NCBI RefSeq assembly: GCF_029168945.1
Contig: NC_083604.1
Coordinates: 6,130,812 to 6,194,811, forward strand
Length of the DNA: 64,000 nt
Reading direction: 5' to 3'
Source of the DNA: Cannabis sativa
Lineage: Eukaryota; Streptophyta; Magnoliopsida; Rosales; Cannabaceae
Below, one piece after another: positions 1 to 12,900 of the stretch. The notes below the pieces were generated by a model. The model had not been told where the DNA came from. It did not search any database and was given only the letters and a program-made list of their open reading frames with translations. The stretch's first letter is position 1, and each line of letters starts with the position of its first letter. The translations under genes and the position numbers were made by a program.

Positions 1-64
1 CAGCGCGATCCACACAACTTCTATATCCTAAAAACGCTATCAATGAGTTCCAGAAAGTTAGAAC

Positions 65-3000
65 CTTTGCTCTAAAGGTGCCATCAAGCAAAATGTTGCT
101 TGTTTTGATATCCCGGTGAACATAATGTGTTTTTGTGTGTTCATGTATGTACTCAAGACCTCTAGCAGCATCAAGTGCAATCTGAACTCTCATAATCCAG
201 GACAGAGATGTATGACCTGTAATTAATCGTTCAAGGGGTTGATACAATAAACTATTGTTGGCTCAATCAAATACATAGAGAAGTTTGAATTTTCATGAAT
301 CAAAATGACAAGTAATTTTGACAGGAAATGCAAACATTCAGCAAGCTGAGATAGAGAGTTGGCGTGAATTTTTTATAATTATTATATTATCATTTTTATT
401 AAGATCTTTCTAAATAAGTAAAATTCTCAACCAACTTCTTCAGAAACTTTCGATAAACAAGTGCGGTTGTTTAAAATTTTAATTAAATTTCAAAGCATCT
501 TATTTTATCTTATCCATTCACAAGATTTGGAAATCTCTGTTCTCCTGAAAATAAACTATCTAATCATTTACTTCTCTTCTTCAACTTTTTAGAAGTAAAA
601 GGAAAAAGTTATGCAATACGAGCCCTACTCGCTACCCATGTAAGTAGATGATTCTAACAACTAATTATTTCTAGTGCCCACAAAAACACTGAATTGAATC
701 TTACCATTGCTTTGAAGATCATGTAAATGATTTCTAAGTGAACCTTTTTGTGCATACTCATATATGAGAAAGAGCTCGTCGTTAGTCGCTGCGTACCCAA
801 TCAATTCTACCTGGATAAAAAGAGCCAGATAGAAGTAAAGAATTTGAAATATTACAAGCATTCTAAAACCAAGAAGAAAGAAAAAAAATCAGACTAGGGT
901 GAGTATATACCAGATTTGTATGATGAACCTTGCATAAAACTTTCATTTCTGCCAAAAATTCTTTAGTTTTTGTAGCTGTCATTCTTTTAATAGCAACTTC
1001 CTGTAACATTATACATAAGCATATACACATTTATTCAAATGCATCTTGTAAAAACATAGGAAAACAGACAGATGCAGACCTGGTCACGAAGGAGGCTGTA
1101 GTAAACAGATCCATATGTGCCATTCCCTAGAAGATTTGAATCAGAGAACCCGTCAGTTGAGGAATGTATTTCCTCGTACGTGAAAACCACAGGCTTCTCT
1201 ACTTCAAATACATTAGTCCCAAGAGCTTCAATGAGTAAAGAAAACCAATCAGATATCTTTAAAGCTATAGGACAGGATCCTTTCATCAAATACTTCAGAA
1301 AAAGAAGATAGTTAGGATAGTAAACCTTTGGGAATTGTTATTGGGTGGCTTTTAGGCTCTCCATTAGGTTGTTTGTATTCTCCAGATTTGCCACTGATGT
1401 ATCTTCCTGAACCACAACAGAAACTTGGCTTCCGAAGAATATGGAACCTATAAGAACTCTTGCCTTCCGAATCCTTTGACTGGCCTCTTCGCGCTTCGGT
1501 ACAGCAGATTGATGGCCTCAGGGAAACATAGATCACTATACCTATCACAATGAGAGCAAGAACAAGCCCCAAACTCCCGACAATCCATATATACGGTGCA
1601 TGAGCTTTATGAATTACTTGATTTTCTGGGGAAAAACGATAACTAAGTTACAATAGCTCACTGTCAACTGTCAGCTACAAGTAGTATTATGACTATTTTT
1701 CATTTGAACCAATGAGAAACCAAGAGGCATTACAAAAAATACATCTGAAAAAATAATTACAGCGAGAAAACAATGGACTTTGCAAAATGCGGTAATTTTA
1801 GTTCATTATCACTCTCCCTTTATTATACATATATAGCAGTCATCACTGCCTATTTAATGTGATTTTATAGAAAAAACTAAGGGTGTGTTTGATTGGGAGA
1901 AATGAAATAGAGGAATAGGAAAGGGAATAAGAACCGGAATGGGAAAGGGAATAGAAATAGGATGGAATACAATTTAATATGATAAAAGAATTTATTGCTA
2001 TTCTAACAAGTCACTACATTAAAATGGCATTCCAATACTTTAAAATGCAACCAAACAAAGGAATGGAATGAAAATCAATTCATTACCCCCAACCAAACGT
2101 GTACAAAAACCACAAGACTAAAAGGTATTAGTTTAGCATTGCACTAAGAAGTCTTTTGAGGGTCAAAAGTCTAAGAAAAACAGTACAAAAATAACTATAA
2201 AAATATCTTGCAACTCTCCCCATCTTTTCTTCACAGGGATCACATGACATCTTGCATAAAGGTTGCAGTGCGATAATGATCTTTTCTTACAACTTTTAGA
2301 GCATTAAATTCCAAGGAAGCTAGAAAATAGGATACTAACTAGCTATCATTTTTTTAAATGGTTTTATTATTTACGAAAAACAAATATTTAGCAACTCTCA
2401 CCAGCCCCCAGCAATAATTTTAGATCTCATTGATTAAGATAAGATATGTAAAACCATACCTGAGAAAATGTCACTCAATGGTGCTGGCACAGGTGCAACG
2501 GGGGGATCAACGTTTATTGGGTAAGCATCACCAGGAACTATAATTTATAAGAAAAATACAGTCAGAAATCCGCTGCCAAAACAAAGAATTTCATCACTAT
2601 TATAAGTCTCATCCAGAATGACAGGGCAAACAAACCTTTTGCATGTTTCATGATATGAAACACATAACATTACACTGCATGATAATACTACTCATAACAA
2701 CATAATGATCAATCATGCGCTCATTCATTTGAGCACTTTTTAATCAACTGATAAAACGAACTTCTCACAGCTTAACATGCGCATCGTAGTTGGTACTAAA
2801 GACCAAAGCCTAAATGCAAAGGGTTCGAGTTTGCTTATCATAGAGAGTGATTTATGAGTAATTAATGATTTAATTCGTAGACGAAGAAGCCTTAAATAGG
2901 GGGATGAAGATTCACAGTTTCTTTCCATAGAACCATTATGGTCGCTACCTATTCATAGTCCTTTCTTTCTGCAATCTTAAGAATTATTGTTTACAACAAG

Positions 3001-3991
3001 AACAAAGGAATAACTTAAACCTATGAAGATGACCTCAACTGAACTTACAAACATTGCTAAAGTGAAAACAATTTAAAGCACATTTGTTCTCAAGTGCACA
3101 CCTAAAATAAACTTGTTGCCAATTAGATAAAAGTGTAATGAGATTACCATCTAATGCTATCATTATAAATTTGTTTCAAACGAAATCTTAATGGAATTGA
3201 CACCGATCAACCAATATATAAAATGCATCAGATCCCAAATATAAATTAACAACTACATTCATGCCAATTCAAAAGTAAAAAAAAAATAATAAACAAAACT
3301 CGAAATCCACAACTCCCATCAAAACTAAATCTTGTCATTCAAATTTAAAAGTACTAACAAAGAAGAAGTAAAAAAAAAACTGACCTGAATCCAGAGGAAT
3401 GTAAAAAAGAGAACCAGCAGTGACATTATTAGGATTAACAATCCCATTAACTTTCTCAATATTATCCATACTAACACCGAATCGACTAGCCAAGGATTCA
3501 ATGGTATCTCCACTTTCCATGACATAGCTCATCAGATAGTTCCACAGCCCACTCGAACACCCACAGAACAGAGTCAACGAAACAACAGCACCGTACTTGG
3601 CCGGCCTAGTCGTATTGGGCACTATAGCCAAACCATTGTAGGCCTCCATAACCATGTCGTGCACCAACCCATTACTGGATTTGACTGTAAAAGTGGTATT
3701 AGTCACATACTTCTTGATAGTAGAAGCGCAAGAACAGTTCTTTTTAATGAACACATATCCCCGGCCGCCGGCTCCTTCAACAGTCACGTCGCCGGGCAAA
3801 ACGTCGAACATGCTCTGGATCACGGAAAGGGTTTGATTCTCCATCGGTTTAAAGGCCAAGAAAGAGGTACATAGCCTAGTTGTGTCCGTACAGTTCATTG
3901 GTGTGGGGTACGAAAACAAAGGTCGAGCTTGGAGCAATAGAAGCAGAAGAATGCATGTTAGAATCCCAAATGGAGCTAAACCCAGATTCAT
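65..3991 (-). CDS. LYK3: LysM domain receptor-like kinase, LYK3-type (3'-partial, 7 exons)
   Basis: Plasma-membrane receptor kinase of the plant LysM-RLK family, which senses chitin-type or related glycans. Exons read from GT-AG borders and phase: 3385-3991, 2460-2537, 1326-1625, 1080-1225, 911-1000, 705-810, 65-216; together 493 residues in one open frame. Exon 1 gives a signal peptide (about residues 1-26) and the LysM ectodomain with the two spacer CxC motifs (NCSC, FCGC); the last LysM contains [14 protein letters not shown]. Exon 3 holds the membrane helix (about 240-262). The kinase has a glycine loop GNGTYGSVY (362-370), VAIK lysine 382, helix-C Glu 395 and the HRD motif 476-478 followed by IKTSN, so it looks catalytically intact as far as visible. 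The DFG and C-lobe exons lie beyond base 1. The start at 3991 is preferred because it begins directly at the hydrophobic signal; an in-frame Met at 4033 is possible. The LYK3 assignment rests on remembered similarity to Arabidopsis LYK3; note that Medicago LYK3 is a different gene. Confidence 0.9.
1880..2103. mobile_element. MITE-like insert in intron 2 of the receptor kinase
   Basis: A stretch of about 224 bp within the intron between exons 2 and 3. Its ends are imperfectly inverted: the left end reads GGTGTGTTTGATTGGG and the right end reads CCAACCAAACGTGTAC. The inner part is rich in GGAATGG/GGAAAGGG words. No convincing target duplication was found, so superfamily and exact borders are uncertain. 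Confidence 0.5.
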
Positions 3992-4560
3992 GGTTCCAGC
4001 AAAAACTAGAGTGAAGCCCCTTAAAAACACCAAATGGGTGCTCTGAAATCGAAGACTTTATTAGTGAACTGAGTTAACTCAAAACGATGAGATTTTTTGT
4101 GGGTATTCCATGGAACTAGCTGAATAGCTTGATGAAATCAAAAAGTTACAAAATTTGGAAGAATGGGTAGAAGTTGATGAGAAAAGAGGGATTAAAGTAT
4201 TGAAGATACAGAGAGAGAGAGATTGTAAAAAAGAGATTTAATAGACAAAAAAAGAAGAAGAATAAAAGAATAAGGAGATAAACAAAGGAGGATTCGTCTG
4301 AGTATTATTATGCATCACAATAATAATATACAATACATGCATTTGGAATTTAGGATTTGGGATTTTCTTAAAAATTCTTTTTCTTAATTTGTGTTATTGT
4401 TGTATTACTGAGTTTCACTCAATGCTGACTTTTCTGGTTAAAACTGAATTGAACACTCTGCAGTGAAAAAAAAAGAGAGAGAAAAGGAGAAAGCGACTTG
4501 GGAGAGAGAGAGAGAGGGAGATGAGTATTGAGTACTAGTGACCACCCCCACCTGGGAATA
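3992..4560 (-). promoter_or_regulatory. 5' leader and promoter-proximal region of the LysM receptor kinase
   Basis: Non-coding DNA directly upstream of the receptor gene. It carries several AG/GA purine runs (about 4210-4270 and 4475-4520), which read as CT-rich tracts in the sense of the gene and are common in plant 5' leaders. No transcription start or clear TATA box could be fixed. Confidence 0.4.
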
Positions 4561-4895
4561 CAAGAGAAGAGGGGACCTTCTTTAATTTGCTTAAATAATA
4601 ATATACCAAACTATCCTTTATTTTATTTATCTTCCCAAATCACAATGCCCGCCATTTTTCATTAATTGAATTGCTCTTTACTTTTTTATTAATTAATTTT
4701 TATATTTTGGAATGTGTACTCGTAAAGATAGACAACTTCCAATTACCAAACTTATTAAATTCAATGTAATTATAAAAAATTTGATATTCAATTACAATCG
4801 AATTGAATTGGATTTGAATGTTAAAAGCTAAATTCTAATTGAATTGAATCACTTATTGAATGTCAATCTCAAAATTCAACTAAAAACAGACTCAA
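4561..4895. other. AT-rich intergenic DNA without gene
   Basis: No coding or structural signal seen; repeated short AATTGAATT words only. Confidence 0.5.
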
Positions 4896-4973
4896 TCTTA
4901 AGTCGGGATTCGAGTCTGGGTCCGGGTCCCGGGTCTAAATCCTGGTCCCAAGATCCCAGATTTGGGTCCCAGG
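4896..4973. repeat. GGGTC(C/T)-type hexamer array, left part
   Basis: Degenerate tandem GGGTCC/GGGTCT words. The array continues at 6832 after the solo LTR, whose target duplication CCAGG is taken from the array. It is not the plant telomere repeat (TTTAGGG). Confidence 0.7.
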
Positions 4974-6831
4974 TGTTGGGTTTATGCTCTAAATAAAACT
5001 CATTTCAATATAATCAGATTTACTTATTAATAAATATCAGAAATAACATTTTATGTTGCATGGTTCACATGATTTATTTCATGATTATATATATAATGTA
5101 TAAATTCTATTTAAGTCCAGAACATATGAATTTGTTAAAGATTATAGTGTTGTCAGCACAGTGAAATATAATCTTAATTATATGTTCGAAAGTTTATTCC
5201 CTGATTTGTCAGAACACTGGATTTAGACTGACATGGTATAATCAGCGATAGGTATTCTTACACCTTGAAAAAGTGTTATGTCCTTTCCAAGACATTGGCA
5301 AAGTTTACCAGTATCGGATGTATGGAGTATACATCGGAAGGGACCGATATTGAACTTTGATTAGATATATTAAAACTTACTGTAATATCTATTCAATTCA
5401 ATATCACCTGTTGATCCTAGATCAAATGATCTTAATCCTGATATGGTTAGGTTCGATCTCAAGAGTACTATACATGTTCTTTGATTTGTTAGTTAAGCCT
5501 ACTTTTGGGTTAGGGTGATACGTACATTTTGGGAACATGATAGTATAATTGAGTGGGAGCGCTACCATAAATATGGAATCTATAACTTCTATAGGAATTT
5601 AGAAGTGAAACGATGATATCCTTCGAGCTTGGCTAAACAGAGATAAATGGTGGAGATCTCATTTCACTTTGTTGAAATATCATTTATACGGAGCTAAGTG
5701 TTTTAAGGATAATATACATTGAAGGTGTAACGGTAACTTAGTGCCTATTCAATGTAGATCATCTATTAGAGGGTCATTGATCACATTAGGGTTATAACAA
5801 TGGATAACTAATGACGTATCTATATCATGGAACATATAGAGCGTTCTATATGACTGAGAGTGCAATTCCAAGTTCTAAGTGTGGATTCAATAAGGAATTA
5901 ATAAGTTAGGGAATTTACTTGGTAAATTTGGTTCGACTTATTGGAAGCTCGGTTATATAGACCCATGGTCCCCATACTAGTTGAGACCATACTGCTTGTA
6001 AGACTCAGTTAATTGATTTTAATTAATCAATTAAAATTCTAAAGTTAGACTATGTCTACTTTATGAATTTTCACTAAGCAAGGGCAAAATTGTAAAGAAA
6101 AGAGATTCTAAGTTTATTTATTAATTAAGAGACTTTACATGTCTAAATTAATAAATATATTAAATGAAAATATTATTTAATAATTATTTTCAAGTTATTA
6201 AATAATTAGAATAGGCATTTAAAAGGTTAAATTGGAAAATTGACATTTTTGAGAAAATGGGAATGGAAAATAACAAAATGGGAAAGTTGCAAAGTGAGGC
6301 CCAATTTCCTTTGTATGACCGGCCACTATGCATAAAAAATACCATTTGTAGTTTCCATTATTTTAATGCCATACAATTCTAACCTAAACCTAGAGGGTAT
6401 TCTATAAATAGAAAGTGTTGGCTTCAGGAAACATAAAACTTACACACAACTTTGATCATTTAGTTTCTTTTAGAAAATGCCACACACCCCTCTCTCTCTT
6501 TTCTTCTCTCTAAATTTCGAATTCCTTTGAGTGAATGAGTAGTGCCCACACACATCAAGTGGTATCTCAATCATAGTATGTAAGACTATGGAAAATCTGC
6601 ATTAAAGAAGGAGAAAAGAAGATCCAGATTCAGATCTTGATTATGCTCTGTTACAGAAAAGAATCAAGGGCTAGAGATCTGAATGGAAGGAGTCATAATA
6701 TTCTGCTGCACCCACTGTAAGGTTTTCTAAACTTTATATGTGTTTATTTTCATTGTTTTATAATTCATATTAGGGAGTTAATCAAACATACTTGTTAGTA
6801 AATCTAGATCCTGTTAAAATAATTTCCAACA
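4974..6831 (+). mobile_element. Solo LTR, family L copy A
   Basis: A 1858 bp sequence starting TGTTGGGTTTATG and ending TTTCCAACA, flanked by the perfect 5 bp duplication CCAGG (4969-4973 and 6832-6836). No internal domain is present, so this is a solo LTR left by LTR-LTR recombination. A TATA-like CTATAAATAG lies near 6402-6411, followed by a CT-rich tract. It is recognisably the same family as the LTRs at 23241, 31564, 39953 and 57763 but more diverged, suggesting an older insertion. Confidence 0.9.
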
Positions 6832-7135
6832 CCAGGTCCCAAGTCCCGGTCCCGGTCAAAGTCTGGGTCCGGTCCCGGGTCCGAGTCCAAGTTTGGGTCT
6901 CAGACCCGGGTCCGAATTTGGATTTGGGTCTAAGTCTGGGGTCTAGGTCTGGGTCTGGGTCCAGGTCTGGGTTCGAGGTCTGGGTCTGGGTCTAGGTTTG
7001 GGTCCGAGTCTGGGTTCGGTTCACGGGTTCGGGTGCGGGTCTAGGTCTGGGTCTGGGTCTGGGTTTGGGTCCCAAGTTTGGGTTCAAATTCGGGTCCAAA
7101 GTCCCGAGTCTGGGTTCGGATCGGAAATTGGTGTT
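6832..7135. repeat. GGGTC(T/C)-type hexamer array, right part
   Basis: About 300 bp of tandem GGGTCT, GGGTCC and GGGTTC units with near-regular 6 bp spacing. The two short plus-strand open frames here translate to low-complexity Gly/Ser/Arg or Val/Trp runs and are not taken as genes. Confidence 0.75.
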
Positions 7136-7780
7136 GATCCTGAATCCTTTATAAATATTCTAATACAAGCTAATACGGACCATTTGTTGTATATTAAATA
7201 ATACAACATACATTGTATTAAAAATTTTAGTCTTAATAATTAATATAATACATTGTTTTATCCAAACATAATATTATTTATTATTTAATATAATACGATC
7301 CTTCTACGGCGTACCAAACAAGCATTCTATATATTCTTCCACATCACCAAACTTTCTCTTATTTAAGGAATGACAATTTACAAGATATTTATGAAGCAAA
7401 CCAAAAACAATTACAAAGAAATTGGCGAGTTTGTAAAAATAATATTTTTCGCAATAAACAAAATCATCCCATTTTAGATAGTATAATTTTAGAATCTAAA
7501 GCTATTTTTGGCTAGAAATGAGCTACAAAATTATTCTCACCAACAATATAAGAAAAAAAAATATAAAATAGTAGCATCAATAATGTCTAAACATTCTTAT
7601 ATATTTTATAATGATTATTAAATTAAAATAAATAAACTTTAATAGTATTTTAGTACCTTTAACACTTCTATTTACAAAATTCACCATATCAAAATGATTT
7701 TTGTGATAAATGAAGCAAAGATAGAAAATAAAGATTTTTTTTTTTTCACTTGGGATCGATATGAATTTAAAATTAGCTAC
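7136..7780. other. AT-rich intergenic DNA
   Basis: No gene, repeat boundary or RNA signal recognised. Confidence 0.5.
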
Positions 7781-8132
7781 ATATTATTCCAATAAATATA
7801 GATAGAATTGATCCATTGGATGATTTTGTGTTTATTACCATCATTAATAAGGTAAGATATTAATGAAATTTGTAAGAAATAGAATTAACTAAAGTATTTC
7901 ATTTGAATAAATATAGATCCTAAAATATTGGATATAATTTTATGTTTATTACATATAATTAATAAGTTCAACTATTAGTTAACTCTGCAAAATATCAGAG
8001 TTTAGAATTAGTTAAGTATTTTATTCCAATAAAAATAGAATCAAAATGGATTATTTTATATTTATTATAAAGTATAACTAAGTTCAAATATTAATAAACT
8101 ATATAGAAGATACGAGTTGAGAATTGGCTAAT
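7781..8132. repeat. Degenerate tandem repeat, about 115-122 bp period, three copies
   Basis: Three successive segments starting near 7781, 7896 and 8018 share the same order of words: AATAAATATAGAT or close variants, then TTATGTTTATTA-like, then AATTAATAAG-like, then an AGAATTAGTTAAGT-like end. Copies differ at many sites, so the duplication is old. A partial further copy may precede 7781. Confidence 0.6.
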
Positions 8133-9138
8133 TTCAAAATGTAAGAAAAGTTATCTATTAATGCAAGTGTAAAAATAGTAACATATCTTGTTTTATATAT
8201 GTTTATTAAAATTACTATATGCATTAGTCTAGTTTATTTAAAATAAGTATACTAAAAGTGAGTTGTTATTGCAATATTTTAAGTGGAATACATATTTTGT
8301 AATTTTTTTCATGAGATGTGCAAAAAATATGTTTTATTATTATGTATATGTATATTATGAAAAAAATAATAAAAAAATATGAAAAATAATTTGGAACAGC
8401 CAGCTATCTTATACTATTTTTGCTATATATTTTTTAACTTTCTTTTTAATTTTTTCCACAATTTGTTTTTTTAGAAAAACTATTTTTGCAAACGTTTGCC
8501 ATAAAAATTATAAAAATGAATATTTGCGTACAAATAACATTATTTAAATTTTAAATACAACCTATGCATGGTAAATTAATTAGCTATAATAAACTATACA
8601 ATTCTATTTTCTTAAGAATATATATGGATGAAAAATAGTGTATGACTAAAATTCTCTAAAAAAACCATTTCAAAAAAAAAAAAATCTTTAAAAAAACAAA
8701 AATACATAAAACTTGTTCATTCATAAATTAAACATTGAATAATAGGAGATAATCTATGGCACATAAATAATAAAATAAATGAAAAATAAGAAGTGGATGA
8801 TAATGAAATAAGAAATTGCACCGCCCTTTAGTTTGCATCCAATCACACATTGAAAATGAAATTAAAAAAAAAATAATAAATAAATAAAATGAGATATTGA
8901 ACACCAAATACTTCTATCTTAATTACTCATCCAATTTTCAGCTACTACAATCCACATATGTTGTCATAAAATCTTAATTTAATTACAATATACACATACA
9001 TATGTGTATATTTTTTATTATCTTTGTTATTACACACCAAAATCTAATACTATTAGAAGTGAAGTTTTATAAATATATTGTTAGTAATTTTTTATAATAA
9101 TTATCAAATTGTATATAGATTTGTTATTTATTTTATGG
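8133..9138. other. AT-rich intergenic DNA
   Basis: Low-complexity A/T-rich sequence; no coding frame of substance and no recognisable element. Confidence 0.5.
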
Positions 9139-9520
9139 TAATTAGGATTTTTTTTACATGTACTAAATCATGTCTCTTGGACTTTTTTGGCTGTTAAAAA
9201 TTCTCCCTGAATTATTAAGATTGTTAGATTTAAGGACTTTTGTCTAATTTTAGTAAAAAAAATTCTAACATGGATGAAAGTTCAGGAACATGATTTAGTA
9301 CATATCAAAGTTTGAGCGGCATAATTTGGTAGATATCAAAGTGTGGGGAGCATGATTTAATACATAAACAATCACTGAAACAGTAAAATTGAATGAAATT
9401 AGACAAAAGTCCTTAAATCTAAAAATCTTAATAGTTCAGGGAGAATTTTTAACGGCCAAAAAAATTCAAAGAACATAATTTGATACATATCAAAATTTGG
9501 GAAAAAAAAAATCCTAATTA
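9139..9520. mobile_element. Fold-back (MITE-like) element with long inverted arms
   Basis: The first and last roughly 115 bp are imperfect reverse complements. The left arm starts TAATTAGGATTTTTTT and the right arm ends AAAAATCCTAATTA; inside both arms are the words TTAAAAATTCTCCCTGAA and TTAAGGACTTTTGTCTAAT or their complements. The middle repeats an ACATGATTTAGTACATATCAA-like word. No ORF. A clear target duplication was not found. Confidence 0.65.
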
Positions 9521-11867
9521 GCCTTTATCTTATTTATAAAAAATAAAAAAATTATTATTATTATACATCATAAATCATTTCCGGCAACAGAAAAAATATG
9601 TAAGATTTCTAACATCCAATAAATATCTCCATCCAAAAACTTATATACTAATAATAATTCACACTTGAAGATAATTTTGGCTACCATTATATCCTTTCAA
9701 AACATTTCTCATATTATATTTATATAAGATTTGATGATATATAATTAACTGGTTTAAGATACTTCACAAATTTTGTTGTGATTCATTTTGTAAATTTTAG
9801 GCATATAAAGTCATTTCTTATGGTGGAAGAGAGATCAGTAATAATACTAGAAATTAATGATTAGGTTTTTTACAAAAGAATTAAGTCAATAAATTTGATA
9901 ATAATCTACAACATCTCATTAATTAACCTTACAAAAAAAAATCTACATCTCATTAAATTTATCATAGATTAGCCTCTACTTGATCTAAAATAGATCTTTT
10001 TGCTTTTTTCTTTTTTAACAAAAATCATTTTATTTTATCTATTCACAAATTTATTATAGAATATCTATATATCTACAAACATTTGATAAAGAAAAATCAT
10101 GTCCTGTATTATTGGCTTTGTTCATGTTATGTTTAATTATCATCTCCAATGTGAGATTTGTGAACTTTAATTCTGTTTTTAAATTTTTTTCGGTTGAATT
10201 ATTAATTTTTTTTTAACTTTCACTCAAAAGAAGAAACAAAATACATATTTATCTCTTATACTAAAATTTCTTTTAAAAGGATACACACTTTTTTATTTGC
10301 TATTAAAATTATATATATATTGTATTTTTGGAACTTTTTTTTGATAAAATATTTTTGGAATTTAGTTGTGAATATTTATTAAGATGAAAATTAAACCTAA
10401 GATTATCATTCTGGTCTGTGTGAGTGCGTGGACAATAACTTTTAGCCTAACAAGTACTTTGCCTTAAAAAATTAATTAGACCAAAATACAGAAATTTTGG
10501 CTTGTAAATAAATAAAAAACAAATTTTGATTTTCTTGGAGATATGATTCTGAAAATAGGGAAGGGTAAAAGTGGAAATGAGTAGGAAAAAGAAGGTTTAT
10601 TTTTGGTGTGGTTTTGGGGAAAAGTAAGGCATAAGTAATAAGTTGCAAAGAGCTGGCAATGAGACCGACAGTTGGTTGGTCCCACAAATATGGCGCTAAT
10701 ATCTCTCACTACTCGCCGATTTTTCTAAACTACGTTGACCTACCCTTTTTTTACTCTTTCACCTTTGACTTCCCTAAACCACAACAACGCCACATGCATA
10801 ACATTATTACAATAAAAATGTTTGATGTATAAATAATAACCAAAATATAAATCTACTATGACTATACTCTACACCAATTTTTTAAAACAAAAAAAAACTA
10901 ATGATTAGAATTACTTACCAATCATGATGGAATTAGTGGAAGACTTTAAGTTAATAAGCCACTATTAAAATCTGACTGTTTTGTCATTACTCTTAACATT
11001 TAAATTGCAACATTAGGTAGAATTTCAGTCTAACTGCTTTAAAATATTTAACCTTAATGCTCAATTAAAAAAATTAACAATATAATTCGTATATAACTAC
11101 AATAATTGGACTCCATATAATCAACTCAAACTAACTATATCCACAAATCAATTTTCAATAGACTTCCATCATTTAACATTTTTTACTAATGTCAATAACA
11201 CGTACTTCAAAATCAAAATCAAAATCAAAAGTACTTTAACCGGTAAGTTTAGGTAAAAAGTAGATAAAAATACCATTTAGATTCAACCATACTACAAGCT
11301 TAACATTCCAAGCCACCCCAATATACATTACATTACTATCTCAATCCCTTTTCTTTTTGAAACAAAGATGAGAGAACTAATTATTACTCACATTAGTGCA
11401 ACAACTCTAAACACAATTTTTTTTCTCTTTGTTTGAAGATGTTGTAACTCAACTCATTCAACACATTATTTATATTCTCTCAATTTGTCTTACTTTAATT
11501 TTTTCCACATATCACATCTAAATTATCCAATTACAATTTTTCCTAAACTTATGTTATAATTAAGGATAAGGGAAGACAATAATTGAGTAATTTTTAACTT
11601 AAAAAAATGTGGAAAATAAAAATAAACAAGTCAAAGCTCCAAAAGGGTAAACTAGAAAAAATTATGAAATAGTAGGCTTGAAGTGCACAAACATTCCAAA
11701 AATTGTCTAAATTATTTTTCAAAGCACAAGTCCTCAAGGAGTTCTATCCAATTTAAATTAACAAACTCCTAACCCTAGTCAAGCATATAAAAAATCTAAA
11801 ATATTGCATTTGCAAAGTATATTATCAATTTTTCATAAACTTTGCAATTAAACTCTAAAACAGTTTT
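9521..11867. other. AT-rich intergenic DNA
   Basis: About 2.3 kb without a supported gene. Short open frames at 10472-10709 (minus) have no recognisable domain and unremarkable composition. No TSD-bounded element recognised. Confidence 0.5.
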
Positions 11868-11939
11868 TTAGTTTGTAGTGCGGGTGCGGTTTGGGAAATT
11901 GAAAAAACCAGATGTGCATGTTGGTTTAAAAAAATAGTC

Positions 11940-12450
11940 AAAAACTGCACCACCCGGACCACGAATAACCTCAATTGTAGCTTCCACCCATTTAAATACA
12001 TAGTCTACTTCTAGAAGAATGTATTCATCATTATAAGATTGTGGAAAAGGCCCCATGAAATCAATGCTCCAAATATCAAAAAGTTTCACTTCAAGAATTC
12101 TATGTATAAAGGCATTTTATTTCTTCTTAAGATATTACTAGTTCGTTGACAACAATCACAAGCCTTGACAAAAATATTCGTATCTTTAAACAAAGAAGGC
12201 TTGTAGAAACCACTTTGCAATACTTTAGTTTTCGTCCTAGAAGCACCAAAATGCCCACCACACTGTTGAGTGTGACAATGAGTGAGAACAGAATGCATCT
12301 CTGTTTTAGGAACACAATGTCTGATAATTTGATGAATACTATAAGAATAGGCTCCTCCCAATAGTATTGTTTCACATCAGAAAATAATTTCTTTAGCTGT
12401 TGCTTTGTCATCTCAGGAGGCAAAATCTTAGCAACCAAGAAATTCACTAT
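11940..12450 (-). pseudogene. Gypsy integrase fragment
   Basis: Two overlapping minus frames give the zinc-binding HHCC region (LTHCHTQQCGGHFGASRT, then ACDCCQR) and, after a frame change, the start of the catalytic core ([12 protein letters not shown], then DYVFKWVEA). The second catalytic Asp and the Glu are missing because homology ends near 11945. Not functional. Confidence 0.8.
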
Positions 12451-12535
12451 GTCAGAAAATCAAGGAACAATAAAATTCTCACTCACCCCAAACAATTCAT
12501 CATCAGAAAATTAATCATTGATTTGCACTGCTTTC

Positions 12536-12900
12536 TCATATCCCAGTTTCTCCCACCTTCAGTCTAGACAAGTGATCAACTACTAGATTTTTAGTACCTT
12601 TCTTGTCACGAATCTCTATGTTAAACTCTTGAAGCAAAAAAACCCATTTGATTAGGTAAGGGTTGGCATCCTTCTTTAACATCAAGTATTTAATAACATA
12701 GTGATCAATATAGACAATCACTTTGTTAACAATCAAGTATGGTCTGAACTTATCACAAGCAAATACAATGGCTAGAAACTCTTTTTCATTGTGGCATAAC
12801 TCAGTTGAGCATCATTAAGAGTTTTACTAGCATAGTAAATATACATGAATACCTTATCAGTCTTCTGCTCCACAATTGTACCCACTACATAATCACTGAC
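12536..12900 (-). pseudogene. Gypsy RNase H fragment
   Basis: Minus-strand translation in more than one frame shows [21 protein letters not shown], then [36 protein letters not shown] and VDHLSRL, the typical RNase H and tether sequence of Athila-type elements. Frame changes near 12735 and 12790 break it. Confidence 0.8.

Noticed and set aside
4896..7135. Interstitial telomere repeat
   Set aside because: The units are GGGTC(C/T), not TTTAGGG or its complement.
6792..7201. Two plus-strand ORFs rich in Gly, Ser, Arg, Val and Trp
   Set aside because: They are translations of the GGGTC hexamer array; no codon bias or homology.
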